Positions 10,065 through 20,533 are shown, counted from the stretch's first letter. The stretch: DNA of 64,000 nt from CAIYXB01 sp038146805 (GCA_038146805.1 JAYQSH010000007.1:1-64000); one strand, 5' to 3'. A program made the numbers and translations. Notes: generated by a model from the sequence alone, not told the origin.

Positions 10065-11096
10065 TCTTTTTTGAGCAAGTTCTTGCATTCCGGGTAGATC
10101 TAATTGTATATTTTGAAACTTATAAAAACCTGTTTTATCTCGATTTATTTTTAAGTAACTTAATGGATATTTTGAAAGACTTGGTGTAGAAATAATTTTT
10201 GTGTTATTTATAAAACTTGAGCTGTAATTTTCATCTTCTCCATAAATGAAAGCTACTAATTTTAAGCTTTTAAATTGGTTTATATAGTTAATTAATTTTG
10301 TACTGGGCTTTTTAAAACTTATAATAAAAAGGTCTTCGAATTGGTTTTCTTTATTTAGTTTTTTCAGTACTCTTTCAAGCCAAATGTATTGTTCGTTTGC
10401 TTCAAATGGTAAGACTTGCGGTATTATATTTTCAGCTTCATTGTCTAAAACTATAATATTTAAGCCTTTTAGTTGAAGCAAATAATATGAATCTTTGATT
10501 TCTTTGTTTATGTCTTTTTGTCCAATTCTTTCATTTGTACCAATGACTTCAAAGTGTGGAACTTGATATTTATCAAAAAATTCTACTAAGTTTGCATAGA
10601 AGTAATCAAGTTGATTATTGGAATATACTTGATTGCCAGAAAAAAAGACTAAGTCTAAAGATGATTTTTTAAATTCATCTAATTGCGCGCTTAAAAAATC
10701 TTGAAGAACTAAAACACTTTCTTTATAAAGAATAGGACTATTAAAATCTGGATCTATCACGGTGTTTTTTTTAATAATATCTTGTGCTTGTTTGTCTTGT
10801 ACTTTTATAAAAGGGTTATTATCAAAGTTTTCTATTTTAAAAAGTTCGCTATTTTTAAGTTCTGTAATTAAAGGGTAATATATTTGGTTTTCTTTTTGAA
10901 CATAAAGATTAATGTTGCCTGCTATAGCAATATTAATTTCCGAGAAACTTGTTTTTGCAACCTTTGGTTTCAATGGTGCTGATTTATATTTGTATTCATT
11001 TTTTAATTTGAAATTAAATAAATCATTGAATCCTGCATGGCAAAGCTGACAGCTAAAACAAAACAAAAAAACAATATATCTCAATTTATAAGTCAT
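10053..11096 (-). CDS. Secreted metallophosphoesterase-like protein lacking metal ligands
   Basis: 347 residues with a signal peptide (cleavage near C-H-A, residue 21). The order of segments resembles calcineurin-like phosphoesterases, but every metal motif is altered. The strand carrying D-x-H reads NIAIAGNIN. G-D-x-x-D reads F-S-G154-N-Q-V-Y. G-N-H-[DE] reads G186-T-N-E189. The later His strand is FIISFKKP, and G-H-x-H reads Y-G-E-D-E-N. The fold assignment is from pattern only. If right, this is a second catalytically dead enzyme within 4 kb. It overlaps the heptose kinase gene by 11 nt and ends the minus-strand operon rnd-hldA-this gene. Confidence 0.5.
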   Translation of the reverse strand: MTYKLRYIVFLFCFSCQLCHAGFNDLFNFKLKNEYKYKSAPLKPKVAKTSFSEINIAIAGNINLYVQKENQIYYPLITELKNSELFKIENFDNNPFIKVQDKQAQDIIKKNTVIDPDFNSPILYKESVLVLQDFLSAQLDEFKKSSLDLVFFSGNQVYSNNQLDYFYANLVEFFDKYQVPHFEVIGTNERIGQKDINKEIKDSYYLLQLKGLNIIVLDNEAENIIPQVLPFEANEQYIWLERVLKKLNKENQFEDLFIISFKKPSTKLINYINQFKSLKLVAFIYGEDENYSSSFINNTKIISTPSLSKYPLSYLKINRDKTGFYKFQNIQLDLPGMQELAQKRLNR

Positions 11097-12123
11097 TAAT
11101 TAAATTTAGTAATTCTTCTTTGCTAACTGTTGCTGTTCCTGCTTTTTTGACAACTAAGCTTGCTGCTAAATTTCCAAGTATTGCAGCTTCTATTGCATCA
11201 GCATTTAGGGCTGTCGCTATAGAAAATACAGCGGCAACAGTGTCTCCAGCACCCGTTACATCAAAAACTTCACTTATATTAAAAGCAGGAATAGTTGTAA
11301 TTGCTTGATCTTTTATTAAAGCCATGCCTTTTGCACCTCTTGTGAGAAGTAGATTATTTGCTTTTAAGCTTTTTTGTGCATCATGTGCCTTACTAAATAA
11401 TTCTTCTTCGCTTTTGATTTCATTAGAAAGAAACTTTTCTAAGTCAGGTTGATTTGGTGTAAAAGAATATGCACCCTTAAATTTATTTAAATCACCAGTA
11501 CTATCAACGATAGTTTTAATACCTTTGTTATTGCATAGTGTAATTATTTCTTGTGTATTTCTATTTGCAAGATTGCCATTTGAATAATCTGATAAAAGTA
11601 CTAAATCTGATTTAGTAAGATTTTCTTCTAAGCAAAGAAAAAGTTTTTCTGCATTTTCGTTTGAAATGGTTTCACTAAATTCTCTATCTATTCTAAGTAC
11701 TTGTTGTTGTATACCTGTTCCTGCATTAGCGTCTTTGTTTGATGTTGAAATGATTCTTGTTTTTGTTGTTGTTGGTTTTTCTATATCTATTACTGCTTTT
11801 AAATTTATATTTGCCTTAGCGCAAAGCTCTTCAAATTCTTTTTGATAAATATCATTACCCAAACTACCAATTAAAGTAACCTGTGCACCAAGACTGGCAG
11901 CGTTATTTGCAGCATTAGCACTGCCACCAAGTGCAAAACTTGATTTTAAATATTTTAAAATTATTACAGGAGCTTCTCGAGAAATTCTACTTGGATTTCC
12001 AATTAAATATTCATCTAAAATCAAATCTCCAAAAACTGTAAGTTTGACTTGAGAAAAAGTGTTTACTAAGTCGCAAAGCCTTTCTTTATTTATGGTGTTT
12101 TTGTCTATGCTGGTTATTAACAT
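11086..12123 (-). CDS. hldA: D-glycero-beta-D-manno-heptose-7-phosphate kinase (PfkB family)
   Basis: 345 residues of the ribokinase/PfkB fold. The N-terminus has VFGDLILDEYLIG and the substrate-side SRISREAPV, a hallmark of RfaE domain I/HldE-N. Next comes the di-Gly GGSANAANNAASLGA. The C-terminus has the PfkB signature DVTGAGDTVAA with the catalytic Asp. It would phosphorylate heptose-7-phosphate at C1 for ADP-heptose, used for LPS or other surface glycans. The adenylyltransferase half found in HldE is absent, so that activity must be encoded elsewhere. The start shares one base with the upstream exonuclease stop. It supports a diderm envelope. Confidence 0.88.
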   Translation of the reverse strand: MLITSIDKNTINKERLCDLVNTFSQVKLTVFGDLILDEYLIGNPSRISREAPVIILKYLKSSFALGGSANAANNAASLGAQVTLIGSLGNDIYQKEFEELCAKANINLKAVIDIEKPTTTKTRIISTSNKDANAGTGIQQQVLRIDREFSETISNENAEKLFLCLEENLTKSDLVLLSDYSNGNLANRNTQEIITLCNNKGIKTIVDSTGDLNKFKGAYSFTPNQPDLEKFLSNEIKSEEELFSKAHDAQKSLKANNLLLTRGAKGMALIKDQAITTIPAFNISEVFDVTGAGDTVAAVFSIATALNADAIEAAILGNLAASLVVKKAGTATVSKEELLNLINDL

Positions 12124-12749
12124 TAGTGTTCAAAAAGCTCCTTGTAGCCCAATGTATCAAGTTCAGCGAAGGTATTTATGAAATTCGAACATTGCTTTGC
12201 TAATTCAAATTTACTTTCTCTTTTAAGCATTGTTTCAAGGCTTCTGTAGATTTCAATAAGGTGGAAAACATCATTAGCGGCATATTTAATTTGTTCTTGT
12301 GTTAATTGATCGTTGCCCCAGTCTGAGCTTTGTTGATCTTTTTTTAGATCTTTACCGATGATTTCTCGAGTAAGTTCTTTGAGGCTGTGTTTATCGGTAT
12401 AAGTTCTTGCTAGTTTTGAAGCTATTTTTGTGCAAAAGACGTTATTTACCTCTATAGATAAATAATGTTTTAAAAAAGCAAGATCAGTACGTGCAAAATG
12501 AAAGAGTGTAATTATGTTTTGACTTTCAAGTAATTTTTTTAGATTTGGAGCTTCAGTTTGTTCTTGCTTAATTTTAATAAGAGCGATTTTTTGTTTTTCA
12601 TCTCCAACTTGAACTAAACAAAGGCGATCACGAGTTATATTTAAGCCCATCATTTCGCAATCAACAGCAATAATATTTTTGTTGAGGTAATATTCTAAAC
12701 TTTCTTGATCTAAATCCTTTTCAAAAACTGTAATATTTGTCTGAACCAT
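12123..12749 (-). CDS. rnd: RNase D-like DEDDy 3'-5' exonuclease
   Basis: 208 residues carrying the DEDDy exonuclease core: D30-C-E32 (motif I, DCEMMGL), a central F-H-F-A-R-T-D-L (motif II) and Y-A-A-N-D-V (motif III with Tyr and Asp). It lacks the HRDC domains of E. coli RNase D, as is common for the short form in Cyanobacteria and many other bacteria. Its expected role is 3' trimming of tRNA or other RNA. It lies 46 bp after the large surface-protein operon on the same strand and overlaps hldA by one base. Confidence 0.85.
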   Translation of the reverse strand: MVQTNITVFEKDLDQESLEYYLNKNIIAVDCEMMGLNITRDRLCLVQVGDEKQKIALIKIKQEQTEAPNLKKLLESQNIITLFHFARTDLAFLKHYLSIEVNNVFCTKIASKLARTYTDKHSLKELTREIIGKDLKKDQQSSDWGNDQLTQEQIKYAANDVFHLIEIYRSLETMLKRESKFELAKQCSNFINTFAELDTLGYKELFEH

Positions 12750-12795
12750 TAAATATATATTCTAGCATCTAGATTATTCCTTAATTAAAATCAAG

Positions 12796-15302
12796 CTATT
12801 GGCAATTATTCTGCTTTAAATTTTCATTATTTCTTTCTAGATAGTTAGTTCGATTAATTTCTATCCATTCATTTAGTCCTTGGCTATACATTAATGTGAT
12901 GGTATCTTTGGCTTTTAGTTTTATTGATTGATTATTAGCGAGTGCAAGGCCTTTTCCGTCTTCAAGATTGATCGCTTCATCACTGTAGCGTCCAATAAAA
13001 GTAACAATTTGTCCATCAACACCTGCACTAATTTGTGGGTCTGCATTAAGCACCAAGTTGCACTTGCTTAAATTATCAAGGTAAACTAGTCGTGAATTTA
13101 TTAATGAGCCGTTTATTCCAGTTTCATCTAAACTTAATGCTTGTGCTTTATATGCAATAGAACCATTGAAATCAGTTTGTCTTCTTGGTATTTTTTGATT
13201 AATACCAACTCTACTAGAGCTTGCATCAATATAGAATAAATTTTCCTCATTTTGACTATGAAATATTGTGTCATTAATTGTTTTGTTTTTGTTAATGAGA
13301 ACCATGCCATTATGACCAATCACCAAACCAGCATCATTATAATTGTCAGCTCCTATATATATAGATTGTTCACCATTATTTACTTTGGGATAAAAAATAT
13401 CATCTACTTCTACCCAATCTTCATTAAAGCTTTTATTTATGATGCCTGAAAAATCACCATAAAAATTCTTAGCAGTTACTGAGCCGTTGCTTTGTAAAAT
13501 TATTCCTGCATTATTTGTTGTATCTCCCGCAATTAAAACATTTGCATTATTAGTGTCTGTTGGATATAAACCATCTGCTCCTGGTTGCCATTTTCTTAAA
13601 CCTAGAGTTTCAGTAAAATCTATATTCTTTAAAGTAGCTCCATTTACAGTTCCGCCAATAAAATTACCATTAAAAATTTCTCCATTTACTAAACTATCTG
13701 CATAATGAGCTGTTTGTACATATTGAGCTTGATTCACTTTGCCCTCAAGTGCAATAAATTCTATTGCTTTCCATTGAGCAAGTCCATTACTATCTTTTGC
13801 TGCAAGTACATAGCCGTTATTTTCAAAACCATTTGTGATCATCAAACTTCCATTTATATCAAAATTGGCTTGTGGGTTTTGTGTGTTTATACCAACTTGT
13901 CCATTGCTTGCATGAAGAGTGATATAGTCATTGCTTGCATTTGGGCTTCCTTTTACTTGAAAGATTTTTTTTGTTTTTTGATTAATATTACCCTTTGATT
14001 CTAAGTGCGCGTCTATGTATAAAGTACCATCTAGTGGCTTTATTTCTGCATTGCCATTTAATGTCATTGTTTCATAAATTGTTGATGTATAAATATTGGG
14101 GTTCATTAATGTTATGCCATTGAACCAAAGCCCACTTAAACTTTCTCCCTCAAAATTTTCTGCATAAATTGTGCCATCTGCTTCAAGGTCTTGTTCTACT
14201 AAAATATCGTTTGTGCCATCTATGTGATTTACTATACCATTGCCAACTTGCAAGTTTGCTTCTACATTATCAGTGTTAATTCCTATACCGTTCGTTGAGA
14301 GACTAATAGTATCTTCAGAGATTAATTCTTTATTTGCATTGGTTTTTACTAATTTATTAGCCGCAAGATCAGTTAAATAAATTCCATTTTGTGTTTTGAT
14401 ACCGTTTTCACTTGCATACTCTAATAGATTAAAGATTTTATTACTGCTATCTGAGTTAATATGTACAAGTAATGCTCCATTTGCAGCAACTGTAGAGTTT
14501 TTGCTAGCCAAATCACAGAACTATTATTATCAGGAGCTGTAAGGTAGTCGGTTCCTGTTGCTCTTATTGCAAGCATTCCATTTATATCTAGTCTAGCTTG
14601 TGGACTAGCTATTCCAAGTCCAATGCGATCTTGATTTACTTGAGTTTTTAAAAGAGCAGTATTGTCTTTTGATTTAACTATTATTTCTTCATTTGTGTTT
14701 TGTTGTTTGTTGAAGAATGCCTCGCCATTTAAACTAAAATAAATATCAGCACTAGCAAAACCATTTTCTCCAATTGCAATGTTCATAGCTCCGCCATTGC
14801 TTTTAGGGAAAATAGTGTTATTTTTTTCTATCCAGTTTCGATCATTTGACTCTCCACCGGCTCCATAATTTTGCACCCATTGTGTTTGCCCATTTACATC
14901 AATTGCTAAAATGTAGCCATTTGCTACGTTTGGAAAATTTAATTTACTTTCTACTGTTAATAAATTTAGAAATTTTCCATTATAAATTATTGGATCGTGT
15001 AGGTCTAAATGATTAAAACTACCGTTGTTGCCATTTAAATTTGGGTAATAGCTTATAGGAACCCATGATGCAAGACCATTTTTATCAGAGCGTAGTATGT
15101 AGTTTATGTTTTGACTACCATCAAATATAATCATTGACCCGTTTACATCAAGTTGAGTTTTTGGAAGTTTTGAGTAATTATTTTTGATAGATACATTGTC
15201 TTGAAAATATTCAGTTCCTTTACCGTCACTAGTCGCTTGAATTTCTAATGTAAAACTATTTACAAATATAATTAAAATAGCGATTAGTTTTATTTTTTTC
15301 AT
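12796..15302 (-). CDS. Secreted repeat surface protein (fourth of operon), split by a -1 frameshift
   Basis: Two frames (15302-14421 and 14511-12796) join into about 835 residues, matching the intact 834-residue paralogue at 20535-23039. The first frame reaches SSVIWLAK and then turns to nonsense. The second continues as SKNSTVAANGALL. The paralogue reads AVIWLAKNSSYANNG through the same point. The break is a missing base in the T5 run 14498-14502. The protein has a signal peptide (cleavage near Q-A-T), an SDGKGT start, repeated LDVNGS and G-LA-W modules typical of tail-fibre-like beta-structures, and a C-terminal cap ending NEWIEINR. It is presumably exported and surface-exposed. The apparent TTG start of the second frame is not credible as an independent gene, because there is no signal peptide. 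Confidence 0.72.
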
Positions 15303-15328
15303 TTATTTTTTTAATTTAGACTACAGCT

Positions 15329-18300
15329 TTAAGGTAACGCTTCTGGAAGTCTTGGGGATTCATCAACTGTTCTTACGTAAATTTCTAAATTATCAATACC
15401 GTAAGATTCATTATTGGGTGCTTCATCTAAACTTGAACCAAATTCTATTTCTAAAGTGTCAGAATTGTGATTTATAAAGCCGCTCGCGCTATATACTCTA
15501 TCTGAACTTAAAGTACCACTTGTATTGCTTGCGCCGGTATCGCAATTTGGTAGTTTTCTATTGTTCCTTGTTGGACTTCTATCAAATGGCCTTGTAAAAT
15601 GAATTAAATTTCTTGACCAGACATTTGTGTTATTTATGTAGGCAACAGCATCTTCATCATCCCAGCTATCTAATGAGTAATAATTAAATTTAATCATTAC
15701 TTGAGTATGTGGAATTCCCGTGAGTGAAAATGTTTTTTTGATATTAGCTTTTGATAGAGAATTTACTCCGCCTAATATTTTTGTATTATTACAGCTTGTT
15801 AGATTTACAGTAGCTCCAGCATTTGTTTGCCATCCTGAAATTGCATCATTAGCTTCAAAATCTTGAAAATGCACTAATTTCCATTGTTTATTGTTAATAT
15901 TTTGAAGATCTTTCCAAGTCCCTTTCCCAGTCGCATCTGATGTAAGAACATAGCCATCAGCTTGAGTTCCGTCATCAATCAAAATTGATCCATTTTTAAT
16001 ATGTAATTTTTCTGTTGCTTCTGTTGTGCCAATACCAACATTACCAGTATCAGTAATTGCTAAACGGTAGCCATTAACATTAATATCATCTTTATTACTA
16101 CGTTGAAAAATATAAAAAGTATTTTTGCCACCATTGTTATCAGGTCTTTGATCGCCAAGACTTCCTATTGCCCATTTTTGCTTATTGGTTTCGTCATTTA
16201 TAGAAAATTCAGACCAACCAACTGCTGATGGAATTCTTAATCTCACATAGCTCCCTGTTTCAGAAGAATTTGCTGCTAGTACTTCTTTTGTATTGTCAGC
16301 TAGTGCAAAAAGTTGCTGTGCTTTTAGTTCTACATTCTTAAGCTCTGATCCGTTTATTATTCCACCAGTTACAGTTGAATTTAATAAGTTTCCTTCTAAA
16401 GTATTTGCAGAAATTTTTTCAACATTCAAAATGTTTTTTGTAGCCATATCTAAGTCTTGGGTTGCAATATGATCACCAAGATTATCACCATTAGTAGATA
16501 ATTCTTCTAAAGATTTCCAAGTCCCTTTCCCAGTTGCATCTGATGTTAGAACATAGCCATCAGCTTGAGTTCCGTCTTGAATTTTTATTGAGCCATCTTT
16601 AATATGTAGTTTTTCTGTAGGTGTTGCAGTTCCAATTCCTATATTACCTTGTCCTCTAATTGCTAGAGCAATCTCTTCTACTCCATCATTTCCGGTATTT
16701 GTAAAAGCAATGCCGCCATCTGGATTAAATGAATTACCATCAAGTTTTTCAAAAACAAGAAAATCATTTGCTTCCCCTGTTATATTTGTTGAGTATTTAA
16801 TTCTATATCCATCTTTGGGTGAAACCCCTGTCCATGGTACATTACCTCTTCTTAATATATTGTTACTGGTGCTTACTACAAAGCCTTTTGCAACAATGTT
16901 TGATTCACCGTTATTAGTTACATAAAAATTACCATCGGTTTCAACAAGGCTAGCTACTTTATTTCCATTCTTTAGTTGCGTGACATCTCTATTTAAGCTA
17001 TTTGGGTCAGTCCATCTTGCTGTTCCTGAAGCATCTGTTGTTAGCACAAAACCATCAGCTTGTGAGCCATCATTCAAAATTAAACTACTAGTTGTGAGTG
17101 AAGAAATATTTGCTATTGAATTATTTGCCATATCTAAATCTTGTGTAGCAAGATGGTCACCAAGATTATCACCATTAGTAGATAATTCAGCTAAAGATTT
17201 CCAAGTCCCTTTTCCTGTTGCATCTGATGTAAGAACATAGCCATCAGCTTGAGTTCCGTCTTTAATTGTTAATTGATTACCATTTAAAATTAAAGGTTTA
17301 TTTATTTCTACTTTATTACCTAAGATTTTTGCAATTAATTTTGGTTCGGATCTTTGTTGTGTATTAGAGTAAAATCTAAAACCAAAATCTTGATTGTTTC
17401 CATTAGCATCTGCAATAAAATCAACCCAGCCAGTATCTTTAATTAATGTTCCTGCTTGGTCCCAACTTATATTTCGTAAACTTGGCAATCTGTTTTGATT
17501 AGCAAGACCAATACTCAAGTCTCTTTTTGCAAAGAGAATATTACCGTTACTAAAGATGTTGCCATTTATTTGGCTATTGTTTTTAAATTCAAGTGTTCCA
17601 TTAACAGTATTGTTTAAAATTTTACTATTTAAAATCACAGCACCATTTACGAAACCTGTAACTTTAGAAGCCTCATCTGCATAGAAAGATGAATTTGCTT
17701 GAGCCACTGTCCCAACAATATTTGTTGCTTGAATATTTTTTATTGCACTACCATCGCCATTAAAGTAATTTGCAAATATATTGTTAGCACCAACAATATT
17801 ATTTCCACCCATTTTTAAATCTTTAGTAGCAATATGGTCACCAAGGTTATCACCACCAGTTGATAATTCAGCTAAAGATTTCCAAGTCCCTTTACCAGTT
17901 GCATCTGATGTAAGAACATAGTTATCTGCTTGTGTGCCATCATTCAAAATTAAACTACTAGTTGTGAGTGAAGAAATATTTGCAATTGAATTATTTGCCA
18001 TATCTAAATCTTGTGTAGCAAGATGGTCACCAAGATTATCACCATTAGTAGATAATTCAGCTAAAGATTTCCAAGTTCCTTTTCCTGTTGCATCTGATGT
18101 AAGAACATAGCCATCTGCTTGAGTTCCGTCATCAATTAAAATTGATCCATTCTTAATATGTAGTTTTTCTGTTGCTTTTGTTGTACCAATACCAACATTA
18201 CCAGTATCAGTAATTGCTAAACGGTAGCCATTAACATTAATATCATCTTTGTTACTACGTTGAAAAATGTAAAAAGTATTTTTACCACCATTATTATCAG

Positions 18301-20533
18301 GTCTTTGATCGCCAAGACTTCCTATTGCCCATTTTTGCTTATTAGTTTCGTCATTAATAGAATATTCAGACCAACCAACTGCTGATGGAATTCTTAATCT
18401 CACATAGCTTCCTGTTTCAGAAGAATTTGCTGCTAGTACTTCTTTTGTATTGTCAGCTAGTGCAAAAAGTTTCTGTGGTTTTAGTTCTACATTCTTAAGC
18501 TCTGATCCGTTTATTATTCCACCAGTTACAGTTGAATTTAATAAGTTTCCTTCTAAAGTATTTGCAGAAATTTTTTCAACATTCACAATGTTTTTTGTTG
18601 CCATATCTAAATCTTGAGTAGCGATATGATCACCAAGGTTATCACCAGCACTACCTTGTGAAGCTAGTTCCCAACGTGCAATTCCGTTAGCGTCAGAAGT
18701 AAGTACTTTACCTTCACCTTGGGTGCCATCTTTGATCATAATACTTCCATTAATATCAAGTTTAGTTTGCATGTTTTTAAAACCAATACCCATTGCACCG
18801 TTGCCATCAATTCTGATTTTTTCTACGCCTTTAGTTGTAATTGCAAGATTATTATTACTAGGATTAAAGAATCCTGTATTTCGGTCTGTAATAAAAGTTA
18901 TTGAAGGTGCTATTGGGTCACCGTTGTTTGCCCATAGCTTTTCAGTAAAAGTGTTTCCATTGATATATAATTCCGTGAATGGATTTTTGTAATTAACTCC
19001 AATTTTCCCAGCTTGATTTATCACCAAAGCTTGAGTTCCGTTTGCACTAAAAGCAATTTGTTTTTCTGGTCCTTGATAAATTCCAGTTGTTAAAGCATCA
19101 GCAAAAGTTACAATTGGATTTGCTTCATTACCATTTTCCTGTAGTATGATTTTGTTTATATTGACTTCATTACCATTAACTAAATTAAAGCCGTTAAAAT
19201 TTATATCTGTTTCAGCGATATGGTTTCCTAAGTTATCCCCTTGTTGATTTAATTCTATTTCTTGTAGATCTCTCCAGGTGGCATTACCCATTGCGTCTAT
19301 TGATGTTAAAACATAGCCTTGTTGTGCTCCATTTGTAAGTCTTAATTCTTCTGTTGTTGTTTTACCAGCAATATCTAATAGTGTTTGAGGTATGTTTGTT
19401 CCGATTCCGACTTTACCTACTGTAGCTGCACCTGTACTAGGTCCAACAAAAAGTGTAGATTGGTTTGATAAAAATCCTATTGCAAGTGAATTATCTATTG
19501 AATTAATTAATGGTGTTTGTTCATTTACTCCGCTACCAATTGTAAAACCGTAATTAGCTAAACTTAAAACATTTGTTCCTATTGCTATAGAATTTGTTTG
19601 ACTTGCTTTTGCTCTATTTCCAATAGCTATTGAATTAATTCCATCAGCATTGTTAGAAACCCCAAAAGCTATTGCACTATCTTTTGTTGCACTACTTTGT
19701 TTTCCAAGAGCAATACTATTATTACCACTAGCAAGAGTATTATTACCAAGAGCAAAAGAATAATTGCTACTAGCACTTGAACCATTGCCTCCAGCAAATG
19801 CTCCGACTCCAGTTGCTTGACTATTAAGTCCAAAAGAAAAACTATAATCAGCAGAACTTATAGTATTTTTACCAAAAGCGACAGAATAATATCCACCTTG
19901 ATCCCACTCACCACCTTCAGCTCTTCCAGCTCTAAAATAACCTTTTTCTTTATTAAAAATCATTCTTGTGTGAAAGTTTGCATCATTGGTTGCTATATGT
20001 GGTGCACCAATAACAAAGTTGTTTTGGTAATTAGAGCTTGAGCCATTATTGGAAATAACATTGTCTTTAACTATGAAAATATCACTTGGTACGTTTTTTA
20101 GTTCAGATCCATCTCCATTAAATCTTCCACCATAAAAATTTCCACCATTAAATTTACTTGCACTAATTGTGTTGACATCAATAATATTTTTATTAGACAT
20201 TTGTAAATCTTGTTCTGCAACATGATTACCTAAATTATCTGGTCCGTCAGTAGGTGGTTGCACAGGAAATGAAATCCATTCTGCATAGCCGTTAAGTCCA
20301 AGTGTAAGTACCATGCCATTTTTTGCATTAGGTCTATCTAATCTAAAATTATTCGTTCTAATTTCTAGAGATTGTATATCCCCATTAACATCTAGACTTG
20401 CTTGAGGAGTTCTTGTTTTAATGCCAACTTTTTGATTTGTGAAAAAATATTCATTACCATCGTCAACAGCAAATAATGGAAGGGGCATTCCTATAAAGAT
20501 CATAAGTATGAAAATTATTATTTTCTTTTTCAT
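15329..20533 (-). CDS. Giant secreted repeat protein with YadA-like head repeats
   Basis: 1734 residues from the ATG at 20533; the frame is open 30 codons further up, but only this ATG gives a proper signal peptide (MKKKIIIFI, cleavage near L-F-A). Residues about 214-334 hold at least seven S-x-A-[IF/L]-G repeats (SIALG, AIAFG, SIAIG) like YadA/Hep-Hag head domains. The rest is built of modules with LDVNG, GYVLTSDA and DNLGDH; the D-N-L-G-[DN]-H motif occurs seven times. Two 580-bp DNA segments are near-identical. The last 190 residues form a different, probably jelly-roll domain (FNYYSLDSWDDEDAV) that replaces the C-terminal cap of its neighbours. No autotransporter barrel is visible. It starts one base after the upstream gene ends, so co-translation is likely. 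Confidence 0.85.
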   Translation of the reverse strand: MKKKIIIFILMIFIGMPLPLFAVDDGNEYFFTNQKVGIKTRTPQASLDVNGDIQSLEIRTNNFRLDRPNAKNGMVLTLGLNGYAEWISFPVQPPTDGPDNLGNHVAEQDLQMSNKNIIDVNTISASKFNGGNFYGGRFNGDGSELKNVPSDIFIVKDNVISNNGSSSNYQNNFVIGAPHIATNDANFHTRMIFNKEKGYFRAGRAEGGEWDQGGYYSVAFGKNTISSADYSFSFGLNSQATGVGAFAGGNGSSASSNYSFALGNNTLASGNNSIALGKQSSATKDSAIAFGVSNNADGINSIAIGNRAKASQTNSIAIGTNVLSLANYGFTIGSGVNEQTPLINSIDNSLAIGFLSNQSTLFVGPSTGAATVGKVGIGTNIPQTLLDIAGKTTTEELRLTNGAQQGYVLTSIDAMGNATWRDLQEIELNQQGDNLGNHIAETDINFNGFNLVNGNEVNINKIILQENGNEANPIVTFADALTTGIYQGPEKQIAFSANGTQALVINQAGKIGVNYKNPFTELYINGNTFTEKLWANNGDPIAPSITFITDRNTGFFNPSNNNLAITTKGVEKIRIDGNGAMGIGFKNMQTKLDINGSIMIKDGTQGEGKVLTSDANGIARWELASQGSAGDNLGDHIATQDLDMATKNIVNVEKISANTLEGNLLNSTVTGGIINGSELKNVELKPQKLFALADNTKEVLAANSSETGSYVRLRIPSAVGWSEYSINDETNKQKWAIGSLGDQRPDNNGGKNTFYIFQRSNKDDINVNGYRLAITDTGNVGIGTTKATEKLHIKNGSILIDDGTQADGYVLTSDATGKGTWKSLAELSTNGDNLGDHLATQDLDMANNSIANISSLTTSSLILNDGTQADNYVLTSDATGKGTWKSLAELSTGGDNLGDHIATKDLKMGGNNIVGANNIFANYFNGDGSAIKNIQATNIVGTVAQANSSFYADEASKVTGFVNGAVILNSKILNNTVNGTLEFKNNSQINGNIFSNGNILFAKRDLSIGLANQNRLPSLRNISWDQAGTLIKDTGWVDFIADANGNNQDFGFRFYSNTQQRSEPKLIAKILGNKVEINKPLILNGNQLTIKDGTQADGYVLTSDATGKGTWKSLAELSTNGDNLGDHLATQDLDMANNSIANISSLTTSSLILNDGSQADGFVLTTDASGTARWTDPNSLNRDVTQLKNGNKVASLVETDGNFYVTNNGESNIVAKGFVVSTSNNILRRGNVPWTGVSPKDGYRIKYSTNITGEANDFLVFEKLDGNSFNPDGGIAFTNTGNDGVEEIALAIRGQGNIGIGTATPTEKLHIKDGSIKIQDGTQADGYVLTSDATGKGTWKSLEELSTNGDNLGDHIATQDLDMATKNILNVEKISANTLEGNLLNSTVTGGIINGSELKNVELKAQQLFALADNTKEVLAANSSETGSYVRLRIPSAVGWSEFSINDETNKQKWAIGSLGDQRPDNNGGKNTFYIFQRSNKDDINVNGYRLAITDTGNVGIGTTEATEKLHIKNGSILIDDGTQADGYVLTSDATGKGTWKDLQNINNKQWKLVHFQDFEANDAISGWQTNAGATVNLTSCNNTKILGGVNSLSKANIKKTFSLTGIPHTQVMIKFNYYSLDSWDDEDAVAYINNTNVWSRNLIHFTRPFDRSPTRNNRKLPNCDTGASNTSGTLSSDRVYSASGFINHNSDTLEIEFGSSLDEAPNNESYGIDNLEIYVRTVDESPRLPEALP
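15911..16490. repeat. 580-bp direct repeat, copy 1 (intragenic)
   Basis: It matches 18068-18647 with only scattered substitutions and no length change across 580 bp. It encodes one complete G-Y-V-L-T to D-N-L-G-D-H module of the giant surface protein. Confidence 0.9.
18068..18647. repeat. 580-bp direct repeat, copy 2 (intragenic)
   Basis: Second copy of 15911-16490, about 2.16 kb away in the same orientation and reading frame. Recombination between copies would delete or duplicate an exact 2157 bp (719 codons) and keep the frame. Confidence 0.9.

Noticed and set aside
14498..14502. Phase-variation switch in the surface gene
   Set aside because: An A5 tract is too short for a typical contingency locus, and the same type of break occurs in haem genes.
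12796..14511. Independent gene starting at a TTG at 14511
   Set aside because: It lacks a signal peptide, and the frame continues the upstream gene exactly as in the intact paralogue.
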